Both the position numbers and the translations under genes were made by a program. From Psococerastis gibbosa (Eukaryota; Arthropoda; Insecta; Psocodea; Psocidae): a stretch of 64,000 nt of DNA. The notes beneath the pieces are model-generated. The model had not been told where the DNA came from. It made no database searches and saw only the letters and a program-made list of their open reading frames with translations. The DNA lies in the NCBI GenBank assembly GCA_963971405.1, contig OZ020490.1, positions 26,313,464 through 26,377,463 of the forward strand. Direction: 5' to 3'. How positions within the stretch are numbered: position 1 is the stretch's first letter; every line of letters starts with the position of its first letter. Positions 20,320-30,948 of the stretch are shown piece after piece.

Positions 20320-20490
20320 TTATTTTGAGCTAACTCCATTTTGGGGATTTCACCCTTCAAAAACCCCCCAAAAACGGCTAAAAAATTTTTCGTTCAAAAC
20401 GGCTCTATCGTTTTTTTTTTTTTTAATTCACATACATTGTAGTCGTTATTAATATAAATAAAATACAATAGGTCGCTTGCCCCTTGAAAA
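20320..20490 (+). mobile_element. R-family internal fragment
   Basis: It matches only the middle of the R family (GAGCTAACTCCATTTTGGGG, AAAACGGCTCTATCG, GTAGTCGTTATTAAT, GTCGCTTGCCCCTTG). Confidence 0.6.
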
Positions 20491-21463
20491 AATTCCCCGG
20501 GGTGGTTTCTGAGGGTTTTTGAGGGTTTTCCCCGGGCCGACTCCGGGGGTAGCCTTTTTCGGCATTATTTAATACTTAGTTGAAAACAGAGAAGGGGTAC
20601 CCTTCTCACACTCATTTATTTTTACAGGTTCGTATGCATGAAGAGTGACGTTTACGTTGTAAGGTCGAAATATGAAACACCTAAAGTGCAACTCGGTTTT
20701 GCTGTTCGATTGTTCGAATTGTCGCTCGAAATTATAAGTTTTAAGTTTTTCAGCTTCTATTTTTTTTAGTTTAAAAAAACGAATTTATCTGACACGTGGA
20801 CTGACTGTGTTATGTTGTGCTGTGAGGCCATTGACTATTTAAGGTTGAGGCTTTGGAAAATTGTCCCCCCCCCCCCGGGTGGGGGGTAACTTTTGGACTC
20901 CAGGGGAGATTTACCCCCTTGCCATTGACACAATGTAACCGGCGTAAGCATAACTTCACCAAGTTCAGGTCCGAGTCCCCCCCCCCCCCTGACATTGGCC
21001 TATATACCGAGGTCAAACTGTAGCCTACTGTAATAAAAGCTCATGAAGATTATTTAGCGCAAAGTAGGCTAGGTTCAGCTGGTAATCCGACAGGCATTTA
21101 GCCAGGGGTTGATACCCAGAAATTAGATAGGGAAGTGACCTACATCGAGACCCCCCTTTCTCCTGCCTGTGGAGCGCCGTCCGTCCCCTCGCCCCTGGCT
21201 TGTTCATGAACGAGAATCAAACAGCTGCTGTTTACTTCCGCCAAGTTTCGATGGATTACACCTAATTCCCCTGACTAATAATGAAGATAATCCAAATATA
21301 GACACATCTTTCTTTGTCTCATTGTGAATAAAAAAATAACTTATCAAAGTTTTACCTCGTACAGTTATAAAAACACAACGGGTTTCGGCCATCGTCAAGT
21401 GTATAGGAAAACAGTCAGAACAAAAAAAGTATGCAAGATAAAACTCATTGTCAAGATACGTAG
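20491..21463. other. No recognisable gene; C- and G-runs
   Basis: Homopolymers occur near 20865-20885 and 20979-20990 and may mark degraded poly-G elements, but no clear termini or target duplications were found. ORFs are short and unsupported. Confidence 0.35.
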
Positions 21464-21471
21464 GCTACAGT

Positions 21472-21626
21472 CAGGGACGGATCCAGCCCATTTTTGTGGG
21501 GGGGGGGGGGCAAAATAGGAAAAACATATGTAGGATCGATTAAATCAGAGCGTAATAAATAAATTAACAATAGATTTACCAGCTACCCCCCCCCCCTTCT
21601 CCCCTGCCCCCCTATGTCCGTCCTGG
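21472..21626. mobile_element. Poly-G/C hAT-type MITE, perfect 8-bp duplication
   Basis: GCTACAGT lies on both sides (21464-21471 and 21627-21634). The ends are CAGGGACGGATCCAGCCC and GGGGGGCATAC-type sequence read as TATGTCCGTCCTGG. It contains a run of about 12 G and a run of about 10 C. Confidence 0.75.
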
Positions 21627-21782
21627 GCTACAGTTTAGCATTGAGCTTAATTAAACGATAATTAAACTCCCAAAAGGGAGAATTATTTTAAAAGGTTACA
21701 GTTGTATGATGTAAAACTTTACTAACTTTTTTTTATTATAGTTTGGCTGGATTTCACCTAATTCCCCTCCACAATTATAAAA

Positions 21783-22723
21783 AGAACCGGTACATGTGAA
21801 CCCGTACGGCCGTACATGCTTTCCTATTTATGACTTATTATAGGTACAGAGATAATTTAAGTAGGCTCTTTGGTAAGCAATTGTCCTAGGGTTAAATTTT
21901 GGTTGCCTCGACTTTCCCGTTTCAGTTCAGAAAATGGGTCCGGGGTGCCCCCCCCCCCCCACGCTGCCCACGTGGTACTAAGGGGGAAGAAGAAGAAGAC
22001 TTTCCCTGTCACAAAGCACTGATTTTATCGATGGGATGACTGCACAGTCTGGAAAGGAATACCAATACATTACAACACGGTAATAATGAATGGCAGGATA
22101 TGCAATTGGCGCATAAATTATAAAAAAAATTCAAAAAATATTTTTTTATTCAAAACTAACACTTTGTCTGGGAAAGCAACCTATTCGGTTTTGTTCCTCT
22201 ATTTAGCACCTAAAACATGCCTGAAGTTAGAAAGCATCGAAAGGAACGTTCCGCAGAAATACTATTTTTTAATCATTTTTCATGAAAATTGAGTATTTTT
22301 TATTTTTTTGCCCCCAGAAGGAAACTATCAAGGGGCAAGCGACCTGTTGTGTTTTGTTAATATTAATAACGACTACAATTTATGTGAATTTAAAGAAAAC
22401 TATTGTGGCCATTTTTTAGAAATACATTTTTTAGCCGTTTTTTGGGAGTTTTTTTGGGGGTAAACCTCGTCATAATTGAGTCACCCCAAAATAATAATAC
22501 ATTGTCACGAGGTAAGATACTTGTGAACTTACATGCCCAATTTCGTCAAAATCCATCGAGTAGTTTGCCCGCATATACCGACAGACCGACAGATAGACTG
22601 ACAGACAGACATTTCGTAAAAACCACTTTTTTTTTTCCTGAGACCTCAAAACGTGTAAATCCACTGAAATTCTGTAATTTCGACCATTTCCTTACGATAC
22701 GTATAACATAAATAGGAAAGCAA
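21783..22723 (-). mobile_element. R-family full-length copy with C-run
   Basis: It starts AGAACCGGTACATGTGAACC and ends AAATAGGAAAGCAATAA. From 21940 onward it is nearly identical to 7596-8445, and the identity continues past the element end to 22789, so the shared block is not simply the element. Confidence 0.75.
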
Positions 22724-22789
22724 TAATCCTTCATAAACACAGCATCCCTCTGTGTCTCATTTTTCTACGTAGCTCTACCATTTTTCATT

Positions 22790-23405
22790 TATATAATGAA
22801 AATAATCGTTTTTATTATTATTATTATGTAAGTTATTCCTTGTCCAGGGAATACCACAGAATACTATAATATATATAATAATAATATATATAATAATAAT
22901 ATATATAATAATATATAATAATAATATATATAATATATTTGGGGAATACTGGAAATGGAAAAGAAAAAAAATAATATCCTCTTAATAAGGAGCAGTGCCG
23001 GATTAACCCCTGTGGGGGGCATATGGACACAAGAAATGTTGTAGCCGTGGGTGCAAACGTTTAATTTCCCGTTAATTTCAAAAATTTGTTTGGTAATTGT
23101 TTTCAACTTTTCATTTATTTTTATTTAAAAAAAAATCTCATTTGTGGGGGCCGGAATTTTAGGCATTTTTGTGGGGCCGTAGGCCTGTCCCCCAAGTGCT
23201 CATGGGTTAATTCTGCACTGATAAGGAGACTACTATGCATATCTTTCTGTGTAGCCTAACAGTATTTAATAAAATAAATTTAGTGATTAAAGTGCTTTCA
23301 GAAACCAACTGGTATTTAGCACCAACTATTCTATACGCGTTTGTTCCAATGCGACGGTGACAAGTCCGCGACAAAATCGTATTTGTACACCGGGCCTTAA
23401 TATTG
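22790..23405. other. AT microsatellite and unassigned sequence
   Basis: An imperfect (TAATA)n / (AT)n microsatellite lies at about 22866-22938. The rest shows no recognisable feature apart from GTGGGGGCCGGAATTTTAGG near 23143, which may be a poly-G element remnant. Confidence 0.4.
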
Positions 23406-24148
23406 CACAGCCCGTAGGAATTTGGCAGCCAGAAATTTAGTAGTTTTCATTTTTATTTAATTTACTAAGTACGGTAAGTGCCGGCCGCCTTACCAAGTTG
23501 AATCCAGCGGACCAGATCAGGTTCATAGATGCAGATAACTTGGTAGTGTGCACAGTGCCGGTAGGGAAACATGGTGGGACTTGTCCTGGTCACCTCCGAA
23601 CTAATCTTGTGACTTCACTGTGTTTCCCAAGTGGTTCGGAATCCACTATAATCAGGAGGTCCCCTGCCTGCCTGGGACTGTGTCTAACCATACTACTACT
23701 AAGTACGGTAAGTTATAAAAAGATTTGGCTCATTTAAGTTGTAGATGATTATTGATTATTTCGTTGTGTTAACGGATGTAGGCCACACTCGGGCATTTGC
23801 CCAGTGGCGTGATTTTTATAAATTGTTGTTATATTGTATATTGTCTCATTGTATCGTACTAAAATATATTCATTCATTCATTCATTCATCATATAATAAG
23901 GTATTTGTAATTTTCGAAATTGTTGTTTTTTCATAGTATCTATTTACTCGAAAAGTTATTGTTTATAAATTATTATTATCGAGCTTATGAAAAAAATACA
24001 ATTTCGAAAATTAAAAATACGTTATTATATGGTGCATGAAGTAGTCTTCTACAACTTAAATGAGCCAAATCTTTAATAGCTTGCTTAGTTAATTAAATAA
24101 AAAATAAAAAGTATTAAATTTCGGCCTGCCAATTTCCTACGGGCTGTA
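23406..24148. mobile_element. Long palindromic element with two nested insertions
   Basis: The ends ACAGCCCGTAGGAATTTGGC and GCCAATTTCCTACGGGCTGT are inverted. The inner arms carry CTCATTTAAGTTGTAGA and ATAATAAGGTATTT-like sequence. The uninterrupted homologue is at 39423-39794 (372 bp). Here a SINE-B (23480-23696) and a second insertion of about 135 bp ending in (ATTC)n (about 23752-23888) have entered. Confidence 0.75.
23480..23696 (+). mobile_element. SINE-B copy with 17-bp target duplication
   Basis: TACTAAGTACGGTAAGT is present at 23463-23479 and 23697-23713. The element runs from GCCGGCCGCCTTACCAAGTT through GGTTCGGAATCC to a (TAC)n tail. The duplication can be verified against the uninterrupted homologue at 39423. 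Confidence 0.85.
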
Positions 24149-24156
24149 CGCTCTTA

Positions 24157-24302
24157 ATGTCAATAAACACCGCAATGAAGAACAGACTGGGGCATCGCAA
24201 ACCGGAAACTCTGTCTCCCGGGGCCCCTCTTCCCCCGGAAACCATGAACCCCCGTTTGACCCAGTGCTGCGAGAGCTGTCTAGATATTATTGATGACCTG
24301 AG
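24157..24302 (+). CDS. Exon-like ORF, low confidence
   Basis: A GC-rich frame reads KNRLGHRKPETLSPGAPLPP, then ETMNPRLTQCCESCLDIIDD, up to a possible donor CTGAG/GTCAGT at 24302. The composition is unlike the AT-rich elements next to it. No good acceptor is visible (AACAG at 24185 lacks a pyrimidine tract) and the family is not recognised. It could instead be the start of a first exon at ATG 24157, or non-coding. Confidence 0.25.
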
Positions 24303-24598
24303 GTCAGTCAGCAATCGGACCAGCTGCTGACGGATGTAGTCAACTTGCTGAAAACTTTTGTAAATTTCTGACTACGCTGAAACTTTGATGAAGTCAAAGT
24401 GGTTCCGAGTGGAAGTTGGAAAAGCTCTTTATACAGAGTGGCGCTTTTAAGTGATCAGAGGCCCCTGTAAATTATTTCGTTGATATGCCTCCTGCGTAAC
24501 AATTTTATTTTAGTGAGTGTCGAGGAAAGTTGTATAGATTTTGGTCATGTAAGGGCGCCGCTAGTGGATCCGCAGCTATTCCAGCTATGGGCTAATGG

Positions 24599-24782
24599 CA
24601 AGGGCCGATTTTACCTCCAATTTAGGGGGGGGGGGGGTTCAGCGGACAGGTTCAGTGGATTATAACATAAAAAAACATTATTTATTTAATTCCCACAGTA
24701 AACCCATTGTTATCTAGTGTAAGTAAATTTATTTGGGGGGGGGGGGGTCCGAACCCTCTGACCCCCCTAAAATCCGCCCTTG
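24599..24782. mobile_element. Poly-G hAT-type MITE, perfect 8-bp duplication
   Basis: GCTAATGG flanks both sides (24591-24598 and 24783-24790). The ends are CAAGGGCCGATTTTACC and AAAATCCGCCCTTG. It contains G-runs near 24627 and 24735 and is the same subfamily as 15863 and 17076. Confidence 0.85.
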
Positions 24783-24790
24783 GCTAATGG

Positions 24791-25440
24791 GCCGGTCTAT
24801 AGCCCGGGAGTCCCCCCCCCTCTCCTTTCTAACTACACTCACACTAGATAACATGCATTTTTTAGCACGACATTTTCTTCTTGTGGTGTTTCTTTAGGTT
24901 GCCATAGCCTTTTATGCCTAATTGTACTACTTTCCAAAGAATGGAGTTGACAGAAACCTAGAAACCTACTATTCCCCCCCCCCTTTGGTCCCCGACAACA
25001 AGTACTAGGCCTACTTTTTTTCTTACAGACACGGGTCCACCATGACTCAGTGGCGGGTCCTTGCCCCCCCCCCCCCCCGAGAATTATTATCGTACACTAC
25101 ATAAAATAGGACATCCTTAAAAAAAAACCTTAGTATGGTAACATGAATATGTCTTGCTGTAAAAATCGTAAAACCCCACTATTTTGAACTTATATTTTAA
25201 AAATTTTCCCACGTGGGAGACCCCCGGGCCCCCCTGTTTCCGTTAATATGAATAAGCATTCCTTTGTAAGCTTTAAAAAACCTATACCTTACTGCTTTTA
25301 AAATGCGTAAAACCCCACAATTTTGCACTTATGTTTTCAAATGTTTCCCCAGACCCCCGAAACCCCCATTGGTTCATCTACCTAGCTCCCTTGCACCGTG
25401 CTAAGCGTTGGTTTCCCTATGTACCTTCTTTCAATATTTC
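24791..25440. other. Unassigned stretch with C-runs
   Basis: C-runs near 24812, 24975 and 25063, and CAGTGGCGGGTCC at 25051, suggest degraded poly-G/C hAT-type elements. No intact pair of ends was found. Confidence 0.4.
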
Positions 25441-25442
25441 AG

Positions 25443-25469
25443 AATTTGCATGGCAGCCGCGGCTCCTAG
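25443..25469 (+). CDS. Candidate 27-nt micro-exon
   Basis: A pyrimidine-rich tract ends TTTCAATATTTCAG, and CTCCTAG/GTAAGC is a good donor 27 nt later. The length is a multiple of three. Joined in phase after the 16842-17023 exon it would read through without a stop, but so short a match can arise by chance and no transcript evidence is available. Confidence 0.25.
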   Translation, partial: NLHGSRGS

Positions 25470-25967
25470 GTAAGCTAAGCACTATTTTAATGAACCATTT
25501 ATGAACCATTTCCTACTAGATTTTAATGAATTTTGTCATCTTAGAGTGCGGCAGTACATCCATACATTACATACCTATTTGCATCAGGCGCATGGGCTTT
25601 ACAAATAATGCACTGTAAATTAACAACTAACAAGAACACCAATTGCACGATTGCACAATCGCTAAAAATTAATTTGGCTTGGTAGCCTACACCAACTTTT
25701 CCCGGAATGCCATGACTATACTAATTACATCTGCTGTATTTACAATACGAAACAGCAGTAGACATATAGTAAGGATAGCCAGGATAGGCCATTGGCGGAT
25801 ACAGCCTACAGGGGTAGCTGCCCCCCCCCAAATTTAGTAAATATATTAAGTAAATTTATTACACTCTTATTAAATCGTTACTACATTATGTTTCTTCCAC
25901 CCACCCCCCCCCCCCCCCGGGTCCCCAGGCCCAGGAGTCAAGAACCTGAAGTAGGATGTCTAATGGC

Positions 25968-26200
25968 CAGTGGCGGCGCTAGAAATTTAAAGGTGGTGGG
26001 GCCAAGGGGGGCATGACTTCTATCTGGGGGGGCCAATGAAAAAACAAAACATTTTTCATTGGGGGTAGGTATAACGTTCTATAATTCTGCAATTGAACAA
26101 CATGTACAATATCTCAAAAGTGGGGGGGGGGCATGGAGGGGCCGGAGACACTGTTGGAGGGGGGCAGGCCCCCTCGGGCACCCCCGTTGCGCCGCCACTG
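25968..26200. mobile_element. Poly-G hAT-type MITE, perfect 8-bp duplication
   Basis: CTAATGGC flanks both sides (25960-25967 and 26201-26208). The ends CAGTGGCGGCGCTAG and TTGCGCCGCCACTG are inverted. A G-run lies near 26122. Another CATTGGCGGATACAGCC-like left end at 25790 belongs to a separate, incomplete element. Confidence 0.85.
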
Positions 26201-26208
26201 CTAATGGC

Positions 26209-27833
26209 TCATGCCTAATGGCCTCCAGACAAAAAAATATATACGTTATTTTTTTGCACCTGTTTGAACCTCGCCGCTTTGACTTCCTTGGTTACAGGTA
26301 GGGAAAAAATAAAAAAACAAAAGTGCATAGACCTGGGGCAAACACACATCACTTGAAATAACAACACCAGCCATATATTTCCTTGCTGTAATTAGATTTT
26401 CTTAAAAAAATAATTAAAGAAATTCAAAGATGATTCAGGTTTATACAAGAATACTGTTAATATGTTATTCTTCTTAAAGAAAATATAAATAGTCAAGGTA
26501 CAATAGTGAAATTTAAGAAGACTTAGTAATTATTGTTATAATTCACATTTAACAAGGTCTTTTAATATTGAGTCTTATAAATATCTTTTATGTTCTAAGA
26601 AGATGTAGTGTTACATAGGTTTTCGTTTTTTCTCGAAATCTTTACATATTTTAGACATTGTACCTGCATCATTTTTCGTTGCAAAATGCAAACAAAATAC
26701 CAACCAAAACAAAAGTTGAGATTATAATGCAATGACGGTTTGTGATACTTGCGCTGATATTTTTTTTAGTAATTATTCTAAATTAGCCTATGAACGCGTG
26801 TTAAGTGATGGTTGACACAGTATTGTATTTCACGTATCTTTGGAATGAGTGACCCAAATTCTCAAACAAGTTTTTTGTTCTTGTGAATCCGTCCCCATTT
26901 GGTGTTTGGTGTTTGAGCCTGATGTTTAACAATGCTTTCCCGGGAAAGGATATTATTCCTGCGTTTGACCATGTAAGTACATGCACTTTTTTTCTTAGTT
27001 AAGCTATAAACCCAAAAGATTTTGATCTGTAACCTAAGCATCAAAAACTGGATCAATGTGCTTTGTAATTTTGACAAGATAGGGTTATTTGGTTACTGTA
27101 TCTTTGCGCCAGCCCAGTGGAGTGTCAGTACATTTACAGGGATTTACTGTATCTATGTATCTAGTGCACTGACAGTGCAGGTGACACTAAGCAAGCCAGG
27201 GGCTTCTATTGAGGAGTTTTTTGAAACAACCCCGGAAAAACCAACAATTGGCAATTCAAGCAGTAAAGTTACTTCCCGACTCTTATTATAAAAAAAAAAA
27301 AAATTAACTCGGTGTTCCACTTATGCAGGCTTTCGAATTAACTAAGTTTTCCAAACCGGTTCTACTCGTAGGTTATTCTCAACGAGCCTAGCGCCTAGCT
27401 AGCGGAAACTACAAAATCCTGACAAGTCATCCCTATGATTCCTTCTAACCCCAGTCTTTGAACCAATTTTCCGCTACACTATGATAATGAATACTTCTGA
27501 TGATAAACTCAATCGATAGATATCAACCAGACGAATCCATTGGTGCCAGAAACTCAATTACAGAAATTTGCTGACTGTCCAGTTTGCATATATTTCAGCG
27601 AAAAGTAAACCATTATATGAATGGCTTTTCCTGCATAAATGCGTTTATGCAACCAAGCCAAGTTACTCAAAAATTCACTATGAAAAACATGTCATGGATC
27701 AACCCATTGAGGATCTATGCATGAGGATTGGCAGAAGATCCCCCGTATTGAACACGGCTATATGTGAGATGTTGTGGTCGGCAACATGTTCGCCACACGC
27801 GTTTTCACCTATCACGTGGTCATTCTATAGCTA
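26209..27833. other. No recognisable gene or repeat
   Basis: AT-rich unique-looking sequence. ORFs at 27022-27291 (89 codons) and 27568-27834 (88 codons) show no recognised domain, and I found no convincing splice frame for them. Confidence 0.4.
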
Positions 27834-27841
27834 ATTGCCTA

Positions 27842-28076
27842 CAGTGGCGTCGCCAAGAGGGGTCCGGACCACCTTTTTCCAGTTTTGTTAATAAAGTTAT
27901 CGTCTGCAAATTCCAAATTTTTTGCCGACAAACTATTTCAGGCCTATGTTTTAAAAACAATGCCGGGGGGGGGGGGGGCGCCAAATGAAGCACCACCCCA
28001 TTCGAAAACCTATCGTAAGCGGGCAAAGTTTATGAAAACTGTACCACCCCTAAAAAAAATTCTGGCTACGCCTCTG
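27842..28076. mobile_element. Poly-G hAT-type MITE, perfect 8-bp duplication
   Basis: ATTGCCTA flanks both sides (27834-27841 and 28077-28084). The ends are CAGTGGCGTCGCCAAGAGG and TGGCTACGCCTCTG. It holds a run of about 12 G at 27965. Confidence 0.85.
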
Positions 28077-28119
28077 ATTGCCTATATGGAAACTGATCTG
28101 CCCATTTTTTTTTGTGCGC

Positions 28120-28740
28120 AGTATATAGCAAATGTGAGTTGCCTATTTTCAAATGGGTCTATCTCCGTTTAACCTCACTTTTCAAGAGAGCTAGAAACCC
28201 GATTCCCTCAATTCCTAATCCCTCTTAACTCGCAATTAATATGTGGGAGCCATGTTAATAAATAAATAAATAAATAAATAAGGACTTTTTGTTCTATTAC
28301 TAAGCCAACCTAGCGGAGTTAGGGCTATAAAGCCCTCTCTTACACTCAACTATGAAGGCCCGGGACCGCCTGCTTTACATGCCCTCCGAAGCATGGCCAG
28401 AAAATTTAGGAAGTTTAGGACTCGAACCAACAACCTTCCGGGTGAAAGTCAGAGACCGTACCACTACTCTACATGTCCTGGCAATGTTCGTTATAGTTGT
28501 GATCACAATCACTGATTGGCTGATGTAGAGCTAGAACGTTTTGATCTAAGGAAAGGATGGAGACAGATTTTCTTAAAAATAGCTCTAAATTTATAATGGG
28601 AGAATTTTTTTACGCCAAAGTGTTATGTCTATCGATAGGTCTTTTGAACAAGGAATCCAATTCAATCAAAAACTCATATTCGAAAAAAATGGAGGTAGAT
28701 CCATTTGAAAATAGGTAACTCTTGTTTCGCTAGGTATATT
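28120..28740. mobile_element. TIR element interrupted by SINE-A
   Basis: GTTGCCTATTTTCAAATGGG at the left recurs inverted at about 28700-28718, with the match extending outward through TATATAGC-like sequence. The interior contains a SINE-A at 28257-28480. Superfamily unknown. Confidence 0.6.
28257..28480 (-). mobile_element. SINE-A copy
   Basis: (AAAT)n tail at 28257-28281, then the full family body to the A-box end GTACCACTACTCTACATGTC. On the minus strand the B box reads GGTTCGAGTCC. Confidence 0.8.
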
Positions 28741-28849
28741 ATGGAAGATGTGGTTCTTCATGTTTTCTATCATGGTACATGTACATGGTACAACGTCTAT
28801 CGTTCAGTATTTGGTTAAGACTGTGATCAGAGACACGATCAATTTTACA

Positions 28850-29215
28850 TCAAGCCAACGGCCTTACCATGTTGATTCCATTAGAGCAGATCATGTTTCA
28901 AACTGCGGCAACTTGGTAGTGTGCACAGCGTTGGCAGGGGAACCTGGTGGGACATGATAACGCGCTTAGGCAGTATAAGTCGAGTCCTGGTCACCTCCGA
29001 TCTAATCGTGTGACTTTACCATGTTCCCCAAGTGGTTCGGAATCCACTATAATCAGGAGGTCCACCCTGTTAGTCAACTCACCTTTCCCCGAGGTGATAG
29101 AGTCTGCCCTTTGGGTGCAAACAGACTCACTCCCCCCGCCAGGCTGACAGGGTTGCTTAAAGCAGAAATGCTGAAAGCAGGCGTTAGAAACAACAAAAAC
29201 ATTCTACATCAATGG
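28850..29215 (+). mobile_element. SINE-B, long form
   Basis: It shares the SINE-B body to AATCCACTATAATCAGGAGG, then continues with CACCTTTCCCCGAGGTGATA, AGGCTGACAGGGTTGCTTAA and GAAATGCTGAAAGCAGGCGT. The same extension occurs inverted at 54065-54312, so this is a longer member of the family. GATAACGCGCTTAGGCAGTA at 28955 is a small internal difference. Confidence 0.65.
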
Positions 29216-29499
29216 CTGGATTTGACCCCGAACTCTTTGGTCTCTCCAGCTTTGGCGACAATAATTTCCCAATGATTATGCTAATATCATGTCATGAACA
29301 ATTAACAAGTTTACGACAAGAGACTTGTCTTACCATTTACTGGTATGCTAGCTCAATAAGGGAAATCCGCTTCTCTATAGGTAGTTGCGCACTTGATACA
29401 TATACATGGTAATGTGTAATGCCTTATTGCTTTCCTATTAATACGTTAGTAGGCCTATAAGGAAAGCTTTGTAATAAATAAATAAATAAATAAATATTG

Positions 29500-29955
29500 A
29501 CTTTTTTTAAAGTTAAAAAGGTTAAATCGCGTACAAACAATTTAATGAATGTATCTGATTAACCAACCGGCCGCTGTACCAAGTTGAATCCAGCGGACCA
29601 GAGAAGGTTCAAAGTTGCAGATAACTTGGTCGTGTGTACAGTGCCGGTAAGGAAACATGGTAGGACTTATCCTGGTCACCTCCGAACTAATCGTGTGACT
29701 TCAATGTGTTTCCCAAGTGGTTCGGAATCCACTATAATCAGGAGAGTCAAGTCGGGGTCGTTCAATGGGCCCAAATTTGAGGCCTAAGTCGTTATAACCC
29801 GACGACCACTACTACTACTACTATCTGATTAACCGCTTCAATCGACTCACTAAGTCACCTAAGAGGCACTTGTGTCGAGTTACGACACGTCTCCGACCGC
29901 AAGGTGTGTAGAGACTCGCACAAGCACGCTACCGCCTTACCACCTGAAGTCTATT
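29500..29955 (-). mobile_element. SINE-D copy interrupted by SINE-B
   Basis: The A-rich tail and GTACAAACAATTTAATGAAT lie left of 29565; the body resumes after 29834 with CGACTCACTAAGTCACCTAA and ends GCACAAGCACGCTACCGCC. Confidence 0.75.
29565..29821 (+). mobile_element. SINE-B inside SINE-D, 13-bp target duplication
   Basis: TATCTGATTAACC lies at 29552-29564 and 29822-29834. The element runs from AACCGGCCGCTGTACCAAGT to the (CTA)n tail. It is a full-length copy and defines the family ends well. Confidence 0.85.
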
Positions 29956-29975
29956 ACTAAGCCAACCTTGCCGAG

Positions 29976-30119
29976 TAAGGTGCTTATTCCACCGACGTCA
30001 ATAGTTCACTATTGAGGTGTTTGACGTGGTATCAGACATTAAAGACAGTTAAAACTTGTCTGCTACCACGTCAAACACGTCAATAATGAACTATTGACGT
30101 CGGTGGAATATGCGCCTTA
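29976..30119. mobile_element. W-family hairpin MITE inside a SINE-A fragment
   Basis: It opens TAAGGTGCTTATTCCACCGA and closes with the complement ending GCGCCTTA. The flanks (CTATTACTAAGCCAACCTTG and AGTTATAAAGCCCTCTCTGG) are the two halves of a SINE-A 3' end. The inner arms carry GACGTGGTA.CAGACATT. Confidence 0.8.
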
Positions 30120-30373
30120 GAGTTATAAAGCCCTCTCTGGGACCATCTCTCCTATAGCGAGCGCTACTTTAGCCAACACCCGTCTTTGACTGTTCAGCTA
30201 TTTGACGCCTTCTAATAAATAAACTGTGCTAGTGCACAATTAGCCATAATTTTGACCTTTAAATAGCTAATTAGCTACTCAGTAGCACTGATTGTTTTCA
30301 AAACAAAACAATGTATCTGTATGGATTCAACAGCCTTGGCGTTAAATTAATTGAAAATAAACCTACGTTATTC

Positions 30374-30569
30374 GCATGCCGAACAAGATGTATAAGGCAA
30401 GCATGGCAGGAAGACGACTGGCCCGACGTCCTCGAAAGCGCCGGAAGGATGAGTTGGAAACTGACCTTCGCGAGTTGGGAGTCCGACTCCGTAGATGGTG
30501 GAGCGTTGTACAAAAACGAGATGACTGGAGGAGTGTTGTTGAGCAGGCCAAAGCTCATCAAGGGCTGTA
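30374..30569 (+). pseudogene. Non-LTR retrotransposon ORF2 C-terminal fragment
   Basis: A 64-codon frame (30376-30570) reads MAGRRLARRPRKRRKDELET, DLRELGVRLRRWWSVVQKRD and DWRSVVEQAKAHQGL before a stop. The spacing of RPRKRRKDEL..DL..LG.....W....Q.R..WR..V..AK.H.GL is typical of the extreme C-terminus of arthropod non-LTR retrotransposon proteins. Nothing upstream of it is preserved, so it is a short 3' remnant. Confidence 0.65.
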
Positions 30570-30631
30570 GAGCCAGAAGAAGAAGAATTGCCTAGTTAGT
30601 AATAATTTTAACCTTTAAATAGCTAATTAGC

Positions 30632-30677
<46 letters not shown>

Positions 30678-30795
30678 TCCGGGGATGTCCACATTGGTCG
30701 CAAACACAGGAATCGCGGACTCCAATGCGGTTGAGGTGTGCAGCGAGGTAGTCATGGCCCGTCGTGGTCCTGAACGCCACAACACTGATGGCCCT
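30678..30795 (-). pseudogene. LINE C-terminal zinc-knuckle-like fragment
   Basis: The minus strand encodes FRTTTGHDYLAAHLNRIGVR followed by DSCVCDQCGHP. The TGH...L..HL.RIG...S..C..C pattern is a common C-terminal block of non-LTR retrotransposon polyproteins. The fragment is about 35 codons and ends at the ACTT microsatellite. Confidence 0.6.
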
Positions 30796-30948
30796 GGGTA
30801 GACTGTGTGGAATTGGATTTTTAATTGGCTACTCAGTAGCATTGATTGTTTTCAAAACAACAACAACAACAAAGCAATGTATCTGCATGGGTTCAACAGC
30901 CTCGGCGTTAAATTCATTGAAAATAAACCTGCGGTATTCAAATAGAAA

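Larger units (their letters stand above)
30241..30948 (+). repeat. Duplicated block split by LINE pieces and a microsatellite
   Basis: The block AACCTTTAAATAGCTAATTAGC...ATGTATCTGTATGGATTCAA...AAAATAAACCTACG at 30241-30372 recurs in two parts at 30597-30632 and about 30822-30948. Between the copies lie an RTE C-terminal fragment, (ACTT)n at 30631-30677 and a second LINE fragment. Confidence 0.55.

Noticed and set aside
22086..22711. Two plus-strand ORFs identical to those near 7737-8252
   Set aside because: The identity reflects the duplicated 850-bp block, not conserved coding; other R copies do not keep the frames.
24157..25469. Joining the 16842 exon, the 24157 ORF and the 25443 micro-exon into one gene
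   Set aside because: The phase leaving 17023 does not fit the only nearby acceptor at 24185, so the chain is not supported.
28257..28480. Possible tRNA gene from the GGTTCGAGTCC B box
   Set aside because: The sequence is one of about ten SINE-A copies and does not fold as a complete tRNA.
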